From positions 2,020,001 to 2,084,000 of the forward strand of contig JAJEKV010000073.1 in NCBI GenBank assembly GCA_021234155.1: DNA of 64,000 bases, read 5' to 3'. Of this stretch, positions 33,149 through 45,012 are shown piece after piece. Positions within the stretch are counted from its first letter, which is position 1. The number at the start of each line of letters is the position of its first letter. The translations under genes were made by a program, and so were the position numbers. This DNA comes from Isoetes taiwanensis (Eukaryota > Streptophyta > Lycopodiopsida > Isoetales > Isoetaceae). The notes beneath the pieces were generated by a model. It searched no databases and was not told the origin of the DNA. It saw only the letters and a program-made list of their open reading frames with translations.

Positions 33149-33345
33149 CTGCAACATGATATTCAATGTAGCAGAAACACGAGTAGATTGTTCATCAGAT
33201 GCCATATCACGTTTGGCCCAATAACTGAATCATGTAGAGGATGATCTAGCCACTGCATCAGAAGAACTCCAAGGAGCAGAAGAGGCAGGTAGAGGCCCAG
33301 CAGAAGCAGATGGAAAGGGAAATATGCACCAACAAATGCAACCAT

Positions 33346-33558
33346 GCAACTTGATATTAGCTTATAGGGAGCATCTTAATCGTTCAAACAGAATATCCCC
33401 TAATGCCTAGGGTATGCCCTTCGGGCAACCCAAAAGTAGCACTAATTATTTTGGCCCTCGACCAGTGGAAGTACTTAAGTTTACATTTGGAAGTTTTCCA
33501 AAATCTCAGCTCTTATAGCAAAAGACAAACATTATTTGAATTAGCCTCCCCCCAGACA
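33346..33558 (+). promoter_or_regulatory. Presumed 5' flank and leader of the TMEM209-like gene
   Basis: The 200 bases before the ATG hold no open frame of their own and no convincing TATA box. Position alone suggests promoter and 5' UTR. Confidence 0.3.
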
Positions 33559-36500
33559 ATGAACAAGGGGAGCGCTAGTCCGGTAGAACACTCGCCGCTG
33601 CGACAGCCCGGCAGGTTTGAGGTTTACGAAAATGTGGCCATTGCCTCGGCCCTTTCGGCCAAAGCTAGTGCTCCTTCTTCTTGCACATACTTCTCTATCA
33701 TTTTACTCTGCTTCGGCTCTGGCTTTTTGCTCTTGCTTTTCTTGTACAAGTAAGTCCCTTTTCGATCTTAGACAACAAAAGGAATTTGTTGATATGAGTA
33801 GGCTACAAAAAAAATGTTAGACACAAGAAGCATTGCTCAAGTTAAAAATGCACATTGCAGTCAGATATTGGACCTCTGGTGTGCAACGAACATTTAGACT
33901 AGGGGAGTGGACTGCTAGAAACTTTGGCAAGAAACTAGTACTTGTACTTGTCGAGATTGTATATTCAAGGATGATGTCCGTTAATGTGTTTACTGATATA
34001 ACAATTTTTACATGAAATTTTAACCATGGCTATCTAACTGGCAATTTTCAATCTTTCGACTATACCAACGTCCAATTTATCTCTGTATGCCATTCTTTCT
34101 TGCTTGTGCTATAAAAGGATTTATCAATTCGTATCCTTCAGAAAACTTATGAATTTCATCTAAATGTTAGATGCCAAACATTTTCATACTGGTCACTTTT
34201 GAATTCTTGTTTTAATGCAGAACAAAGATGGTCGAGGAATGCTTATATTCTTTCGGTGTTCAACATCACTATGCAGGTGGGGTGTGGCGTTAATCATGTA
34301 TTTTATAGATTTACTTGTAAGTTTTCTCATGTGGTATATGCACAGGTAAGTTTGTCGGCATTTGTCAAACAGTTATTGCCATGGTTTTTCTTGGGACGGT
34401 ATCTGCTCTTTACAAAGCAACAGCCATGCTTGAAGCTGTTGATAGAAGCCTGACAAAGACAACAGATGTTTCATCATATAAGCGTTCTGGATTCGTTGGT
34501 CTCACAGAGCATCAGCAAGGTCTTCTTGGAGTGGTCTCTCCAACAAGTTTGACTGGCAAAGAAGTAAAACCTGAAAAGGCTGTTTCATTGAAAGGTACTC
34601 CCAAGTCTGGTGCTGCAAAGTCAGTGCCTTCACCAACCTTGATGGTGCCAGTACATGCTCATCCTCGGAGTCCCAAGTCCCCAGGAGTTGCAGCATCACC
34701 ATGGAGCAGCTTGGAACATGGTAGTCCAACAGCAGCTACTCAAGTTTCTTCTCTTGTTACTATGCCCTCAGTCACTAAAATGCAGAATGTCTCATTTTCA
34801 TATTCATCGCCACCATCAAGGATAGAAACTCCTTCCCAAAGCACAGCGAGTCCTTGGGATTTAAAACAGAGAACATTAATGTTAAAGGAAGAAATCCGAA
34901 GTGAAGAAGAACTTGAAGGATTTCTGGCAGATGTACAAAATAGGTTTAATGAATCCTCAAGCAGCTCAGCTCCTCTAAGTAGGAGCTTAATAAGTCCCCC
35001 ATTGGCTGTTCAAGGTGTTGCAGGAGGAAGCCCAAGCGCTATACCATTCTGTGTTTCTACCCCAGCTGTTGGTACACCTGTTCGTCCTTTAAGGGTTTCT
35101 CCAAGTCCACAGAAGACAGCATCACCAAAAAAAGGAGATGGGGACTTTCCACCACCAATGTTAGCAGAACAAGCTATTGAAGGTTTCCACAGATTAGGAG
35201 TTTACCCACACATTGAACAGTGGAGGGACAGTCTTCGTCAGTGGTTCTCAGGACAGCTGCTTCAACCTCTTCTACGGAAAATAGATACAAGTCATATCCA
35301 GGTTCATGTGTTTTTAAATTGTGCATGATTTTGTTTCTCATTCAGACACTGTTACAATTAATGTAATCCATTTCAAGGTGATGGGAGCAGCAGCAAAATT
35401 AGGTGCACACATATCCATCAATCCATTAGGAGCTGGCAAACATAATGGTAGCACAACTGAATCTAGCACATTAGAAGGAGCTACACAAGAGTGGTTGACA
35501 ACTTTTGCACCGGATGAAGATGGCTTGCTACACCAACTTCGTGCTGCTCTTCTCCATTTACGTGATGCTCAACCAAGTATACCAATTTATGCATTGACAT
35601 TTAATGCTCCTGTCTTGTTCTCAGGTACTGATCCTAATTCATGTCTTCCAGCTTCACAGCCATCCCTGTTTGGTCTGAGGAGCCCTTCGCAACAGGAGAG
35701 TGCAATCAATCAACTGGTACAGGAATGCCTTGATGCTGTAACAGAACATCAACGACTTAGTGCACTGTTGAAATGTGAATGGGTGAAGGGATTGCTTCCT
35801 CAGAATAGCGTTCCAGCAGAGTATACAGTACAGAGAATAAGGGGTTAGTTTCTTTAGTTCATATGAAAGTTTTTCAACACTTTTACTAGAGTTTGACATG
35901 ATAGATTATCAAACTCTCATCTTAGCATGCAGAATGGACATAAGTCTGTAAAACACGTGATAGCTCTATTTTATAGGTGTCTGTGGACACCTGTTCACAT
36001 ATTTACTCAATAGCTTTTTATGTTGGTGTCATTCTTTGTAATTTTTCTAGCGCATCACTTAAGGTAACCATCCCCATAAACTTTGGCAAATTGCTTTTGA
36101 ACTGAAGCATTTGGTGCTACTGATAACAATGTGTTTAAAACTGAATGAGGGACTCCACCTCAGAATACATGGTGGAGAGAATAAGGGGTTAATCTCACTA
36201 ATTTCAGAAGTACATAGCATGCCATATGTTGGGGTTACAAGCATCCTTGTTAGAGCGTGACACTGTATTTTGATCTGAGCATATAATCGAGCTGGTTGAA
36301 ACTAATTATAAATGCTTGTGTTGTTAAGCATGGCATAAGTCTGTCTAGGCATGTGGTAGCTCCATACAAAGGTGATTTTTTTTGTGGTTGCATTATTCAT
36401 CACCATCTTTTATTTTGTTACTTTTAATTATCAGAGCTCTTGTGCTAGCACCTGTCTTGCTTATAAAATTGTCATATTCCTTACGTGTCTGAAATGCTTA

Positions 36501-37238
36501 CACTTTTGGAATTCACCAATCTGAATGACTCGGATGATCTTTATCAGAATTAGCTGAAGGAACATGTGTGAAGAAGTATGATTATGGAGGGATTGGTGAA
36601 GCACATGAGAAAAGTGTCAAACGATGGAATGTTGAGCTTCCTTCCGATCCCCATTTGCTTTTGTATCTGTTTTGTGCTCTTCTAGAGCATCCACAATGGT
36701 TATTGCATGTGGACCCGACTTCACATCCTACTACTCAATCTGGCAATAATCCTCTATTTATTGCCAGTTTCCCTCACAAAGAACGGTTTCCGGAGAAATA
36801 CATTGCTATTACTTCTAGTGTTCCAGCTATTCTGCACACTGGTGGTTGTATTCTTGCTGTTAGCAAACAGATGTCTCCAACATATGCTTTATATTGGGAT
36901 AGGAGATTGCAGTTTTCACTTCAGGTAATCACACTGATATACGTTTCTGTTGTGGTTTATTAAAATTACAACGAGTCAAGGACTGATGCAATTGAAAAGT
37001 GGTTTGTGCATGTGCATTTTTCATTTAGGCATGCAGTAACTTCTATTCCTTTTTTTCATTTAGGCAATGCTGTAACTTCTATTTCTTTTGACAGGGATGT
37101 ACCTCACTTTGGGATGCCATACTCCTACTATGTTATCGAATAAAAACTTTTCATGGAGGAGTGGTTCGAGGGGTCAACTTAGGTTCATCTGCCATAAATC
37201 TGCTTTCAATTTTTGATAATATGTCAGGGAGTACTTGA
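33559..37238 (+). CDS. TMEM209 / 'cytochrome B561-related' membrane protein, six exons
   Basis: The exons are 33559-33749, 34221-34276, 34346-35301, 35378-35843, 36548-36924 and 37095-37238, all with GT-AG introns. They total 2190 bases, or 729 residues plus stop. The N-terminus carries two membrane segments (YFSIILLCFGSGFLLLLFLY in exon 1, VIAMVFLGTVSALYKA in exon 3) around a short loop (VEECLYSFGVQHHYAGKF). A Ser/Pro-rich linker follows, then the conserved C-terminal domain: GVYPHIEQWRDSLRQWFS, DEDGLLHQLRAALL, CEWVKGLLPQ, YTVQRIR, HLLLYLFCALLEHPQW, KERFPEKYIA, YWDRRLQFSLQ and GGVVRGVNLGSSAINLL. It is a member of the family labelled CytochromB561_N, which lacks true cytochrome b561 haem histidines; animal TMEM209 is a nuclear-envelope protein. 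The plant role is not known to me. The gene looks intact. Confidence 0.92.
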
Positions 37239-39049
37239 CTCATTCGCTGGAATGCCATATTCCAGTGTTTTCAGCTGTCGACTTTTGTTCATCTGCCATA
37301 AATTTGCTTGTCAGGAGCGTTTGACTCACTTAGATTTCGTTGTTTAGCACATGCAGTTTTGGCTAAAATTCAAATTTTTGTCTGCTACAACACCTATGGA
37401 AAATTCATAATGTTATATATCTTTTGCGTTGGTGAATAAGGAACCAAGGAATAATGAAATGTTTCTTTTACCTTAAGCCCCTGTCCTTGCAGATTAACCT
37501 AATCTAGCCGTTGCCCACTACTGGGTTATATTGCATAATCACCAGAATATGCCTTTTTAGCGAATATTCCAAGGATTGTTGCTGATAATCTGCCCTTTTA
37601 GCGACTAGACCAAGGATTATTGCTCTGTCCGTGGAGCTTCAGCTTCATTCCGGTTTCAACCTCCCTTCTGTGAACAGCTGCGACTCAGCTGAATCCGTAT
37701 GAATAGGCATTTGAGCCTCTCTTTTTCTTTTATGCAGGATGATTTTGTCAAGATGATCCTGAAAAGTAAGCATTTGATCCTCATTTTTTTCTGCAGAATA
37801 ATCTGGTAATGATTCCGATCGTCAGGATCAAGCTTTTGATCTTGGTTGTAGCTGCAGATTCGAAACTTTGAAGCTGATCATCCTTTCCGGCTCCACTATC
37901 TGATAAACCCTTGGAAGCCATATTCATACTGTTTTTGGTTTAAGGGAGGTCAACCTCCCCCTTTCGTGGTCACACAAAATAACGCTCTCGGCCTCTCCAC
38001 TATCTGATAAACCCTTTGAAGCCACAGTCTTACTCACTGTTGGGGAAGAAAATTTGCTATGGTTACTTTGACCAGCCGGACATGTTATGTTTAGAGTCGG
38101 AACTTTTTATTGTCTTAATACAAAACCTTAAATTAGCGGTAATGCAGCCTTGAGGCAAATGGTGGAAAAGGGGGGAAAGGTGAGAGGAATGGACAAAGCA
38201 GAAGAAAACTAGGACAAAGATAGGAGACAAGCAAAAATCAAGAGGAAGATAAGTGGGGAAGGGGGGAGGGAAAGCCAGAACTTTGGACAAAGAAAACAAG
38301 GAGAAGGAGAGGAGAGAAGAAAAAATTAGGAGGAAAATAAGGTATATGGGAGCATCATATGTTTGAATTTGTGAATAGGCTCAAGCACATATTCTAAATA
38401 TTCTAAGTTTGTGTTCAAAACTCTTGTAAGCAAAAGATTTGTCATTTCTACGAGCATATGTCTAGCTCCTTACATTCTTTATTAGAATATTACTAGTTAT
38501 ATAGCAAGAAAATGTTATGGCGGGGTTGGTATATACATGTTGATAACAATAATAATGTCTTAGATAACTCGAGCTGGCACTTGAACTCGGGCTGTAAAAT
38601 GCAGTCCAAACCTTATTACCCTTTAAGCCTTGTGTTTAGCTATGTAAGTTAGTGTGCTTTCTAGCCCTCTACTTGCAAATAATCTTGTAATTAAATGATT
38701 GGAAAGCATTTATACCACTACTTGATGAAATATGGAGTTTCAAGTTTTAAGTCCATATCTTCACTATTTTTCTCATTCTCAGTCTTGCATAAGATGCTTT
38801 AGTTCATGCTTTATAGAACATGTTACGTTAAAGTTTGAAAAGTATGCCCACTGCAACATCTAACAAAACATAACGCAGAACATGTTCACAGTAGTGATGA
38901 ACATGTTTACAGTAGTGATGACGGCTTACAATAAAGCATTCATATGGAGCCTATTATTGTTCATGATTGTCCTACATGCCATCGTTCCATTTAAGAAAAA
39001 AAAGGTAATACCAGCTCCAATCTTGGCCAGGTCTTAGCTAAACCAAATT
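37239..39049. other. Intergenic, with weak SINE trace
   Basis: Starts with the 3' UTR of the preceding gene, which holds a short imperfect duplication (TTCATCTGCCATAAATyTGCTT at about 37183 and 37292). On the minus strand near 38570-38632 a tRNA-like pair, TTAAAGGGTAATAAGG and CCCGAGTTCAAGTGCC, suggests a SINE head. A short tandem ACATGTTyACAGTAGTGATG sits at about 38881-38921. No gene found. Confidence 0.45.
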
Positions 39050-39054
39050 CTTGC

Positions 39055-39709
39055 TGATACAACAACGGAAATCTCTACTATTCTAAAACTACAGAAACCA
39101 AATTGATAAAGCTACTCTCCAAACTTTAGGAGTCTTGTAACCACCCAACCGGGTTCGGGCTTTCAACAGGAAATCGTTATCCTGCTATAAGCACCGCAAT
39201 CGGGATTTCAATCTCAAAAGACAAACTCAAACAGGAATGGCTTTGACAAGGCAGAGGATTCGCTCAAGCTTACAACCGGACTACTGCCTCAGATTCAGAG
39301 GAATCAGTTGTTTATATAGGCTGGAACAACCTATTTTCAGATATCCCTTTATTGATCGCAATATCTAACTAAAAGGGTAAAGGATCTCAAGAAACTAAGG
39401 TTCGGCCAGAAATATCTATGGCTCGGCCTTTTACAGACCGGATCAACCCCTTTTTGTTCAGTTCCGGAAGATCCTAGCAGATCCGGGATATTTTCCCGCT
39501 GAAAGTCCGCGACCCGTTATCAGCCCTCTTTTAATATTGTTATTTTTAAGCCAATGGTTCTTATAACGTTAAAACACTAAACTATCAACCTTGGCCCTAG
39601 TGGTATAAAAGAAGATAGACTACCTCTAAATAATTTACTAGCCTTTGAAATATGGATTCCCGATGCGTGAGCCCGAACCGTTCCCCCAAGCCGGCATTGA
39701 GCCGTAACA
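39055..39709 (-). repeat. 3' LTR of the gypsy element
   Basis: 655 bases, TG...CA ends. Contains a 20-base segment (around CTATGGCTCGGCCTTTTACA) missing from the other LTR. Confidence 0.93.
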
Positions 39710-39726
39710 ATCCTTCCCTTCCCGAG
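39710..39726 (-). other. Polypurine tract
   Basis: On the minus strand CTCGGGAAGGGAAGGAT abuts the 3' LTR, the normal position of the plus-strand primer for reverse transcription. Confidence 0.8.
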
Positions 39727-39982
39727 GTTAAACGTCCGCGTTAACCTTGAGGGAAAAAATTGTCTATCCCATTTCTTTTAAGGATATTTAACTCTTTAGC
39801 CTCAGTTCCTTTAGAGGTTATAGTTTTTTCATTTCAGTTCAGTTAGAAATGGCCTCAATTCCGTTAGAGGGCTTTTGTCCCCTTCTCCGTTAGGGATGGC
39901 CTCAAGTCAGTTAGAGGACTTAACATCTTTACAATCGTTAGTAAAGAGTTTAGTAATACTATGTATAGCAATACTTAGATAT
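39727..39982 (-). other. Non-coding 3' internal region of the gypsy element
   Basis: Between the integrase end and the polypurine tract. On the plus strand it repeats modules such as CAGTTAGAAATGGCCTCAAT / GTTAGGGATGGCCTCAA / CAGTTAGAGGACTT. No chromodomain can be read. Confidence 0.6.
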
Positions 39983-40978
39983 TTAAATAAAGCAATTGCA
40001 ATTATAATAATATAGAATTCCAAATATAAAGTTTGAAGGTCTCTGAACTTTGCCTATTATTGTTGCAAAGTTCTTTCGTATTCTTCCATATCTAGGTGCC
40101 AGTTTTACATACCGGTTACCCATCTTCCGCAGACGCTTGTTGGGAAGATGAATCCAAACCCATTGATCTTTTTTGTAAACAACCTTTTTTCGTTTCTTCG
40201 CAAGCTTGGAAACCATTAATTCCTGGCTTTTCTGGATTCGTATCTTTACCTCCCGTAAAATATCCACAAAATCTATAGCGGCTTCATCGGAAGCAGGTAC
40301 TTCTCCCCCTAGCTTCGCAATTGGGGACTCCAAGGAATATCTATATATTATTTCAAAAGGAGTTCTTTGGGTAACTGAATGCACGGTGTTGTTATAGGTA
40401 AACTCTAAAAGATAAAGATATTCTTCCCACTGGCCTTGCCTTTCTGCAACATAAGATCTCAACATATCTTCAATAACCCGATTTACAACTTCAGACTGGC
40501 CATCCGTTTGAGGATGGTACGTGGTGGAAAACTTCAAAGTCGTGCCTAAGTTTTTCATAAGTCCAGCCCAAAATTTGCTACAGAATAGGGGATCCCTATC
40601 CGTTATGATTGCATCTGGCATTCCGTGGACCTTAAATATCTCCTTTAAGAAAATTTTGCTTGCTTGCGGAGCAGTCATGCTGGATTTACAGGGAATAAAA
40701 TGAGCCTGTTTAGACAACCTGTCTACTACTATCCAAATTTGATCATTCTTGTGGATAGTCTTTGGTAACCCTTGAATAAAATCCATGGTAATATGCTTCC
40801 ATGGTTTTTCTGGAATAGGCAAAGGTTGTACTAATCTGACAGGCTTACCAGTAGAAGCAATAAGGCATGTTTTGACATATTTTCTTACATCTCTTTCAAG
40901 CTTTGGCAAAAAAAAAACGTCGTTTAACAGTTGCCAAAGTAGCTTGAATTTCTCTATGGCCGGAGTATGGAGGTTCAT
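39983..40978 (-). pseudogene. Gypsy integrase
   Basis: The catalytic core shows HITMDFIQGLPKT and VVDRLSKQAHFIP (first Asp), IITDRDPLF (second Asp) and HPQTDGQSEVVNRVIEDML (Glu), the DDE triad. The N-terminal zinc-binding part is split: the histidines lie in the upstream frame (HEPPYSGHREIQ), and the Cys pair reads TCLIAS, so the second Cys is lost. The C-terminal region (VYKKDQWVWIHLPNKRL) is present but degenerates before a chromodomain. The frame is offset from RNase H at an A run at 40908-40917. The enzyme would insert the cDNA; this copy cannot. Confidence 0.88.
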
Positions 40979-41588
40979 GACATTCCTGTATAACCTTCAA
41001 CCTATATGCTTGTGTAACACAAGTACGATTTCGATAGAATAATAATCCATTATGGATTCTGTACTCTGTCAAAGTGTCTCTTCCATCCTTTTGTACCTGT
41101 TCATACGGAGTAGCAAAGGAGGGGTCGTTCACATATTCTTCTTTCATTGGTTCCAAATCAACAAATTCTACTACAGATATAGCTTGAATATTTATCCGAC
41201 TTAATGCATCTGCAACCTGGTTCTCCTTCCCAGGCTTATATTCAAGCTGCATCCCTTCAAAATCCTTTATAGTGTCAATGAGCTTTAATTGCCGCGCATT
41301 GATAATATCCTGCGTTTGTATATGTTTCAAACTTTGCTGATCAAAACGAGCCACAAACTTGGATCCCATAAGATAATGCCTCCACTTCTTAAGTGCATGA
41401 ACTAAGGCAATCAATTCCTTTTCATAAGTACTATACTTTTGCTCCAAGGGTTTGAGCATTCGGCTGACATAAGGTAAAGGATGTTCATCTTGCATAAGTA
41501 CTGCAACAATAGCATTTCCACTTGCGTCGGAACATACTGTAAAAGGCTTATTCCAGTCAGGCAGCACTAATACTGGTTCAGTTGCCAT
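40896..41588 (-). pseudogene. Gypsy RNase H and connection
   Basis: LPDWNKPFTVCSDASGNAIV carries the first catalytic Asp, YSTYEKELIALVHALKKWRH the conserved Glu, and DQQSLKHI and ADALSRINIQ the distal motifs. It follows RT after a frameshift caused by a 16-bp tandem duplication (41628-41658, ATCCCAGATAAAGGGG twice). It would remove the RNA strand during reverse transcription. Confidence 0.88.
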
Positions 41589-42597
41589 GCTCGCTTTCAG
41601 ATTTCGACAGGCTTCCTCGGCTTCGGAATCCCAGATAAAGGGGATCCCAGATAAAGGGTGTATCCTTCTTTAAAAACTTTCTAAGAGGAAGGGTTACTTT
41701 TATAAAATCCTTCACAAATCTTCGATAGTAACTGTATAACTGCACAAAAGAATGTAAATCCTTGAGATTTTCAAGATGGGGCCAATCAACGATAACCCTA
41801 ATCTTTTCAGGATCCATCCATATGCCTTCTTTGGATATAATATGGCCCAAGTATCCGATTTCTTGCATAAAAAACCTGCTTTTGGACTCATTAACAAATA
41901 GCTTATTCTGCCTCAGAAGATCAAAAACCTGTTGAAGGTGTTGTTTATGCTCCTCAATAGTTCTACTATATATAAGTATATCGTCGAAGAAGACTACAAC
42001 ACTTTTCCCTAATACGGGTGCTAGGACGCTCCCCATGAGTCGGCAGAAGGTTGCCGGAGCATTGGTCAGACCAAAAGGCATTACACAAAACTCATAGTGT
42101 CCAAAAGTTATTTTGAACGCTGTCTTACCAATGTCTTCTTCCTTAATTCGAATTTGGTGATATCTTGATTTCAAATCAATTTTGCTAAATATACAGGCAT
42201 CTCGCAATTCATCAAATAAATCGTCAGCTCTGAGTACTGAAAATTTATCCTTAACAGTCAGCTTATTGAGAGCTCTATAATCCATGCACATCCGATATCC
42301 CTTATCTTCCTTTTTGATTAGAATAACGGGTGCGCCAAAAGGTGAACAACTTGGCCGTATTAGCTGTCGCTCTAACATCTCTGTTATCTGTTTTTCAAGC
42401 TCTAATTTTTCGAAATGACTGACTCGATAAGTTGCCCTGTTTAGAGGTTTGGCGTTTTCTTGCAGCTGTATTGCATGATCCTCAGGACGATGAGGAGGTA
42501 AGTCTAAAGTTTCATTATCTTTGAAAAGATCGTCAAATTGTCTCAGAAAACTGTACAACTCGAGAGGCACCTGTGATGGTGGATCAGAGTTTCTCAA
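41578..42597 (-). pseudogene. Gypsy reverse transcriptase
   Basis: Canonical motifs in order are APVILIKKEDKGYRMCMDYR, LNKLTVKDKF, FSKIDLKSRYHQIRI, FGLTNAPATFCRLM, VVFFDDILIYS (the catalytic Asp pair as FFDD) and YLGHIISKEGI. The domain itself is uninterrupted; the frame breaks just after it at the 16-bp duplication. Confidence 0.9.
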
Positions 42598-42624
42598 GTA
42601 AATAAAGTATGATTCAGCTTCACT

Positions 42625-43716
42625 CTATATTAACTTCTTAGCTTCAGAGTATGTCAATAGGGCCTCAGCTTGAGACGTGAAATCTGTACGCAGCTTCAAA
42701 GTTTGCTCTTTAACAGTTATAGTCACTGTCTTTTCACGATAATTAGGTCGGGCATCAAACTGTTCTCGCCATCCAATTCCTAATATTACATCCATAGTTC
42801 CTAGAGGGCCCATAATCAAAACTCTTTCTTCTGAATACGGCCCTATTTGGATAGGAGCTACCACATATTTATCACACTGATTCCTAGGACCTTTCAAACC
42901 CTGGACAACTGTGATTTTCGTTTGCAAATCACAAATAGGTAATCCTAATTTATACACCAAGTCCTGTGAGATAAAGTCATGTGTTGAACCATCATCAAGT
43001 AAAACAGTCACATCTTGACCTTTTACTGAACCTTTCATTTTAAACAACCATGCTTCTGGTGGTCCTGTATCGTCTTCTGATAGGTTCTTTAGGTATGCAA
43101 ATTGCAGTCTCCCTTTTTCTTGTTCAATAGCTGCAAGCTTTCCTTTATTCCTCTCTTCCCCTTCCCTGGAAGTTTCTGGTCTGTCTTCCACATGGTGTGA
43201 TTGAGCAACTTGCCTTTCCTTAGGCAGCGGCTCTTTAAACTGTACCTTCTTAACGTTCTTATCTATCGGAGCTGTATTCTTTGGGCAATTGGATTGATAA
43301 TGTGGACCTCCACAATTATAACATCCAGTCTTTGGCCCTTTACTCTGTTCCTGTTTGGCCTTCTGTCCATTATTAGAGCGTTTTCCATTCCTCCCATTGA
43401 ACCTGGTCTGACGCTCTTCACGGCCCCTTTTATTTTTCTTATCTCTTCTATTTTCAAATTTTTCTCGCTTTGGTCTTTTCTGTTCACGAGAAGGCGCTCC
43501 TTCCCATATAACTAACTTACGAGTCTTGGGGTTCAATTTTTGTTCTGCAGCTCCTGCTTTCTTAATTGCATCTTCCATGTTGACTGGTTCAATAAGATCT
43601 AGCTCTGCAAATATTTCCTCCCTTAACCCATTCACGAACTTTCTTAAAAGTTCGTGTTCACCCAGGTTTCTAACTTGTGAACCTAGATGACTCAATTTCA
43701 TGTAATATTCGGACAC
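42625..43716 (-). pseudogene. Gypsy Gag C-terminus with zinc knuckle, and protease
   Basis: A basic region (KRPKREKFENRRDKKNKRG) is followed by the zinc knuckle CYNCGGPHYQSNCP (CxxCxxxHxxxxxC-like spacing) and the aspartic protease site VLLDDGSTHDFI. The latter has DDGS where DSGA/DTGS is usual, so the second active-site position is altered. It stops shortly before RT begins. Confidence 0.8.
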
Positions 43717-43719
43717 TGT

Positions 43720-44339
43720 TTCTCCATTATCCTGTTTAACAAGGTCCCATTCTTTTGTAATATTCTGTAATAGTTTGCAGGCAAGTAGTGGGCTTCGAAT
43801 GCACTACGAAAAGCTGCCCATGAGTTAACCTCAGGCTACATCAATCTGCGACCTTGCCACCAAACTTGAGCTTGTTCATCTAAATAGGTGTCCATGGCTT
43901 GCAGTTTCTCTTGTTCAGTCGCGTTAACTCTCTCAAAGAACTTTTCCCAAATCCCCAGGAAACTTATTACTTGCATTGGCTTAACAGATACTCCACAAGT
44001 AAAGTATGGCAGATCAACTTTTTCCAACCATTTAGGAGCCTTATCCCTTTTAGTTGGAGTATCAGTTTCAGTAGTCATCAGAGGCTCTGGGTTGATAGTC
44101 ACTAGCGGCGGATTTTCAGGTGGTGGTGGATGAGCAGGTGGATGGTCTCTGGGTAATGGAGATGGCTGGACATTACTGGGGAGGAAACCATAAAGTAGAG
44201 CAATCTGCTCTAATTTGTACTGGTAATCTTCTGGGGATGTAGGCTGTGGCAGGGCTATCTGGGTAGCAATAAAATCAGCAGTTCTTAACGCTTGCTGGTA
44301 TTGCTCTTCAGAGATATTGTAACGGTGAGCCATCATCAC
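43720..44339 (-). pseudogene. Gypsy Gag N-terminal and capsid region
   Basis: The frame starts MMMAHRYNISEEQYQQALRT at 44339 and reaches WLEKVDLPYF and the capsid-like AQVWWQGRRLM. It then meets TAG at about 43836, followed by SWAAFRSAFEAHYLP (typical retrotransposon capsid) and a further frameshift. Gag would form the particle. Confidence 0.8.
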
Positions 44340-44356
44340 AGATTCAAGAGCGGGCT

Positions 44357-44369
44357 GGCTCTGATACCA
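44357..44369 (-). other. Primer binding site, initiator tRNA-Met
   Basis: On the minus strand TGGTATCAGAGCC lies three bases inside the 5' LTR. It is complementary to the 3' end of plant initiator tRNA-Met, the commonest primer of plant LTR retrotransposons. Confidence 0.92.
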
Positions 44370-44372
44370 AAT

Positions 44373-45007
44373 TGATACAACAACGGAAATCTCTACTATT
44401 CTAAAACTACAGAAACCAAATTGATAAAGCTACTCTCCAAACTTTAGGAGTCTTGTAACTACCCAGCCGGGTTCGGGCTTTCAACAGGAAATTGTTATCC
44501 TGCTATAAGCACCGCAATCGGGATTTCAATCTCAAAAGACAAACTCAAACAGGAATGGCTTTGACAAGGCAGAGGATTCGCTCAAGCTTACAACCGGACT
44601 ACTGCCTCAGATTCAGAGGAATCAGTTGTTTATATAGGCTGGAACAACCTATTTTCAGATATCCCTTTATTGATCGCAAATATCTAACTAAAAGGGTAAA
44701 GGATCTCAAGAAACTAAGGTTCGGCCAGAAATAGACCGGATCAACCCCTTTTTATTCAGTTTCGGAAGATCCTAGCAGATCGGGGATATTTTCCCACTGA
44801 AAGTCCGTGACCCATTATCAGCCTTCTTTTAATATTGTTATTTTTAAGCCAATGGTTCTTATAACGTTAAAACACTAAACTATCAACCTTGGCCCTAGTG
44901 GCATAAAAGAAGATAGACTACCTCTAAATAATTTACTAGCCTTTGAAATATGGATTCCCGATGCGTGAGCTTGAACCGCTCCCCCAAGCCGGCATTGAGC
45001 CGTAACA
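44373..45007 (-). repeat. 5' LTR of the gypsy element
   Basis: 635 bases, TG...CA ends, near-identical to the other LTR apart from a 20-base deletion and about 14 substitutions counted by eye. Confidence 0.93.
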
Positions 45008-45012
45008 CTTGC

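Larger units (their letters stand above)
30715..33340 (-). pseudogene. Decayed DUF4283-type ORF1 of a plant LINE, twice interrupted
   Basis: Read on the minus strand, three separated parts make one protein. The N-terminal part (33150-33340) contains MASDEQSTRVSATLNIMLQ. The middle (about 32090-32440) contains KKELSSFLNELKVQSDRINV and FLDLKRIGFWLKHHFQILGL. The C-terminal part (30715-31512) contains VYSPGFLPSKSGALRMPCWF followed by ALEDFPLGY, close to the W-x-P-x-F...VWVRLPxLPxxYW block of DUF4283 proteins encoded as ORF1 by many plant LINEs, then a Ser/Pro-rich tail. A MITE-like element separates the first two parts and a LINE fragment the last two. Several stops are present. The family call rests on the DUF4283-like block alone. 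Confidence 0.5.
39055..45007 (-). mobile_element. Ty3/gypsy LTR retrotransposon, complete but inactive
   Basis: Two LTRs (39055-39709 and 44373-45007) start TGATACAACAACGG and end GAGCCGTAACA. CTTGC flanks both sides (39050-39054 and 45008-45012), a 5-bp target duplication. The gene order on the minus strand, gag, protease, RT, RNase H, integrase, identifies Ty3/gypsy. By eye the LTRs differ at about 14 positions plus a 20-base deletion in the right one, roughly 2 percent, so insertion is fairly recent. Coding is broken by stops and frameshifts. Confidence 0.95.

Noticed and set aside
33559-33640. tRNA-like or SINE head (GCTAGTCCGGTAGAAC and GCAGGTTTGAGG)
   Set aside because: The segment is the start of exon 1 of the TMEM209-like gene; frame, membrane segment and splice phase all fit coding sequence.
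39710-39982. Chromodomain downstream of the gypsy integrase
   Set aside because: No chromodomain aromatic residues or fold pattern can be read in any frame.
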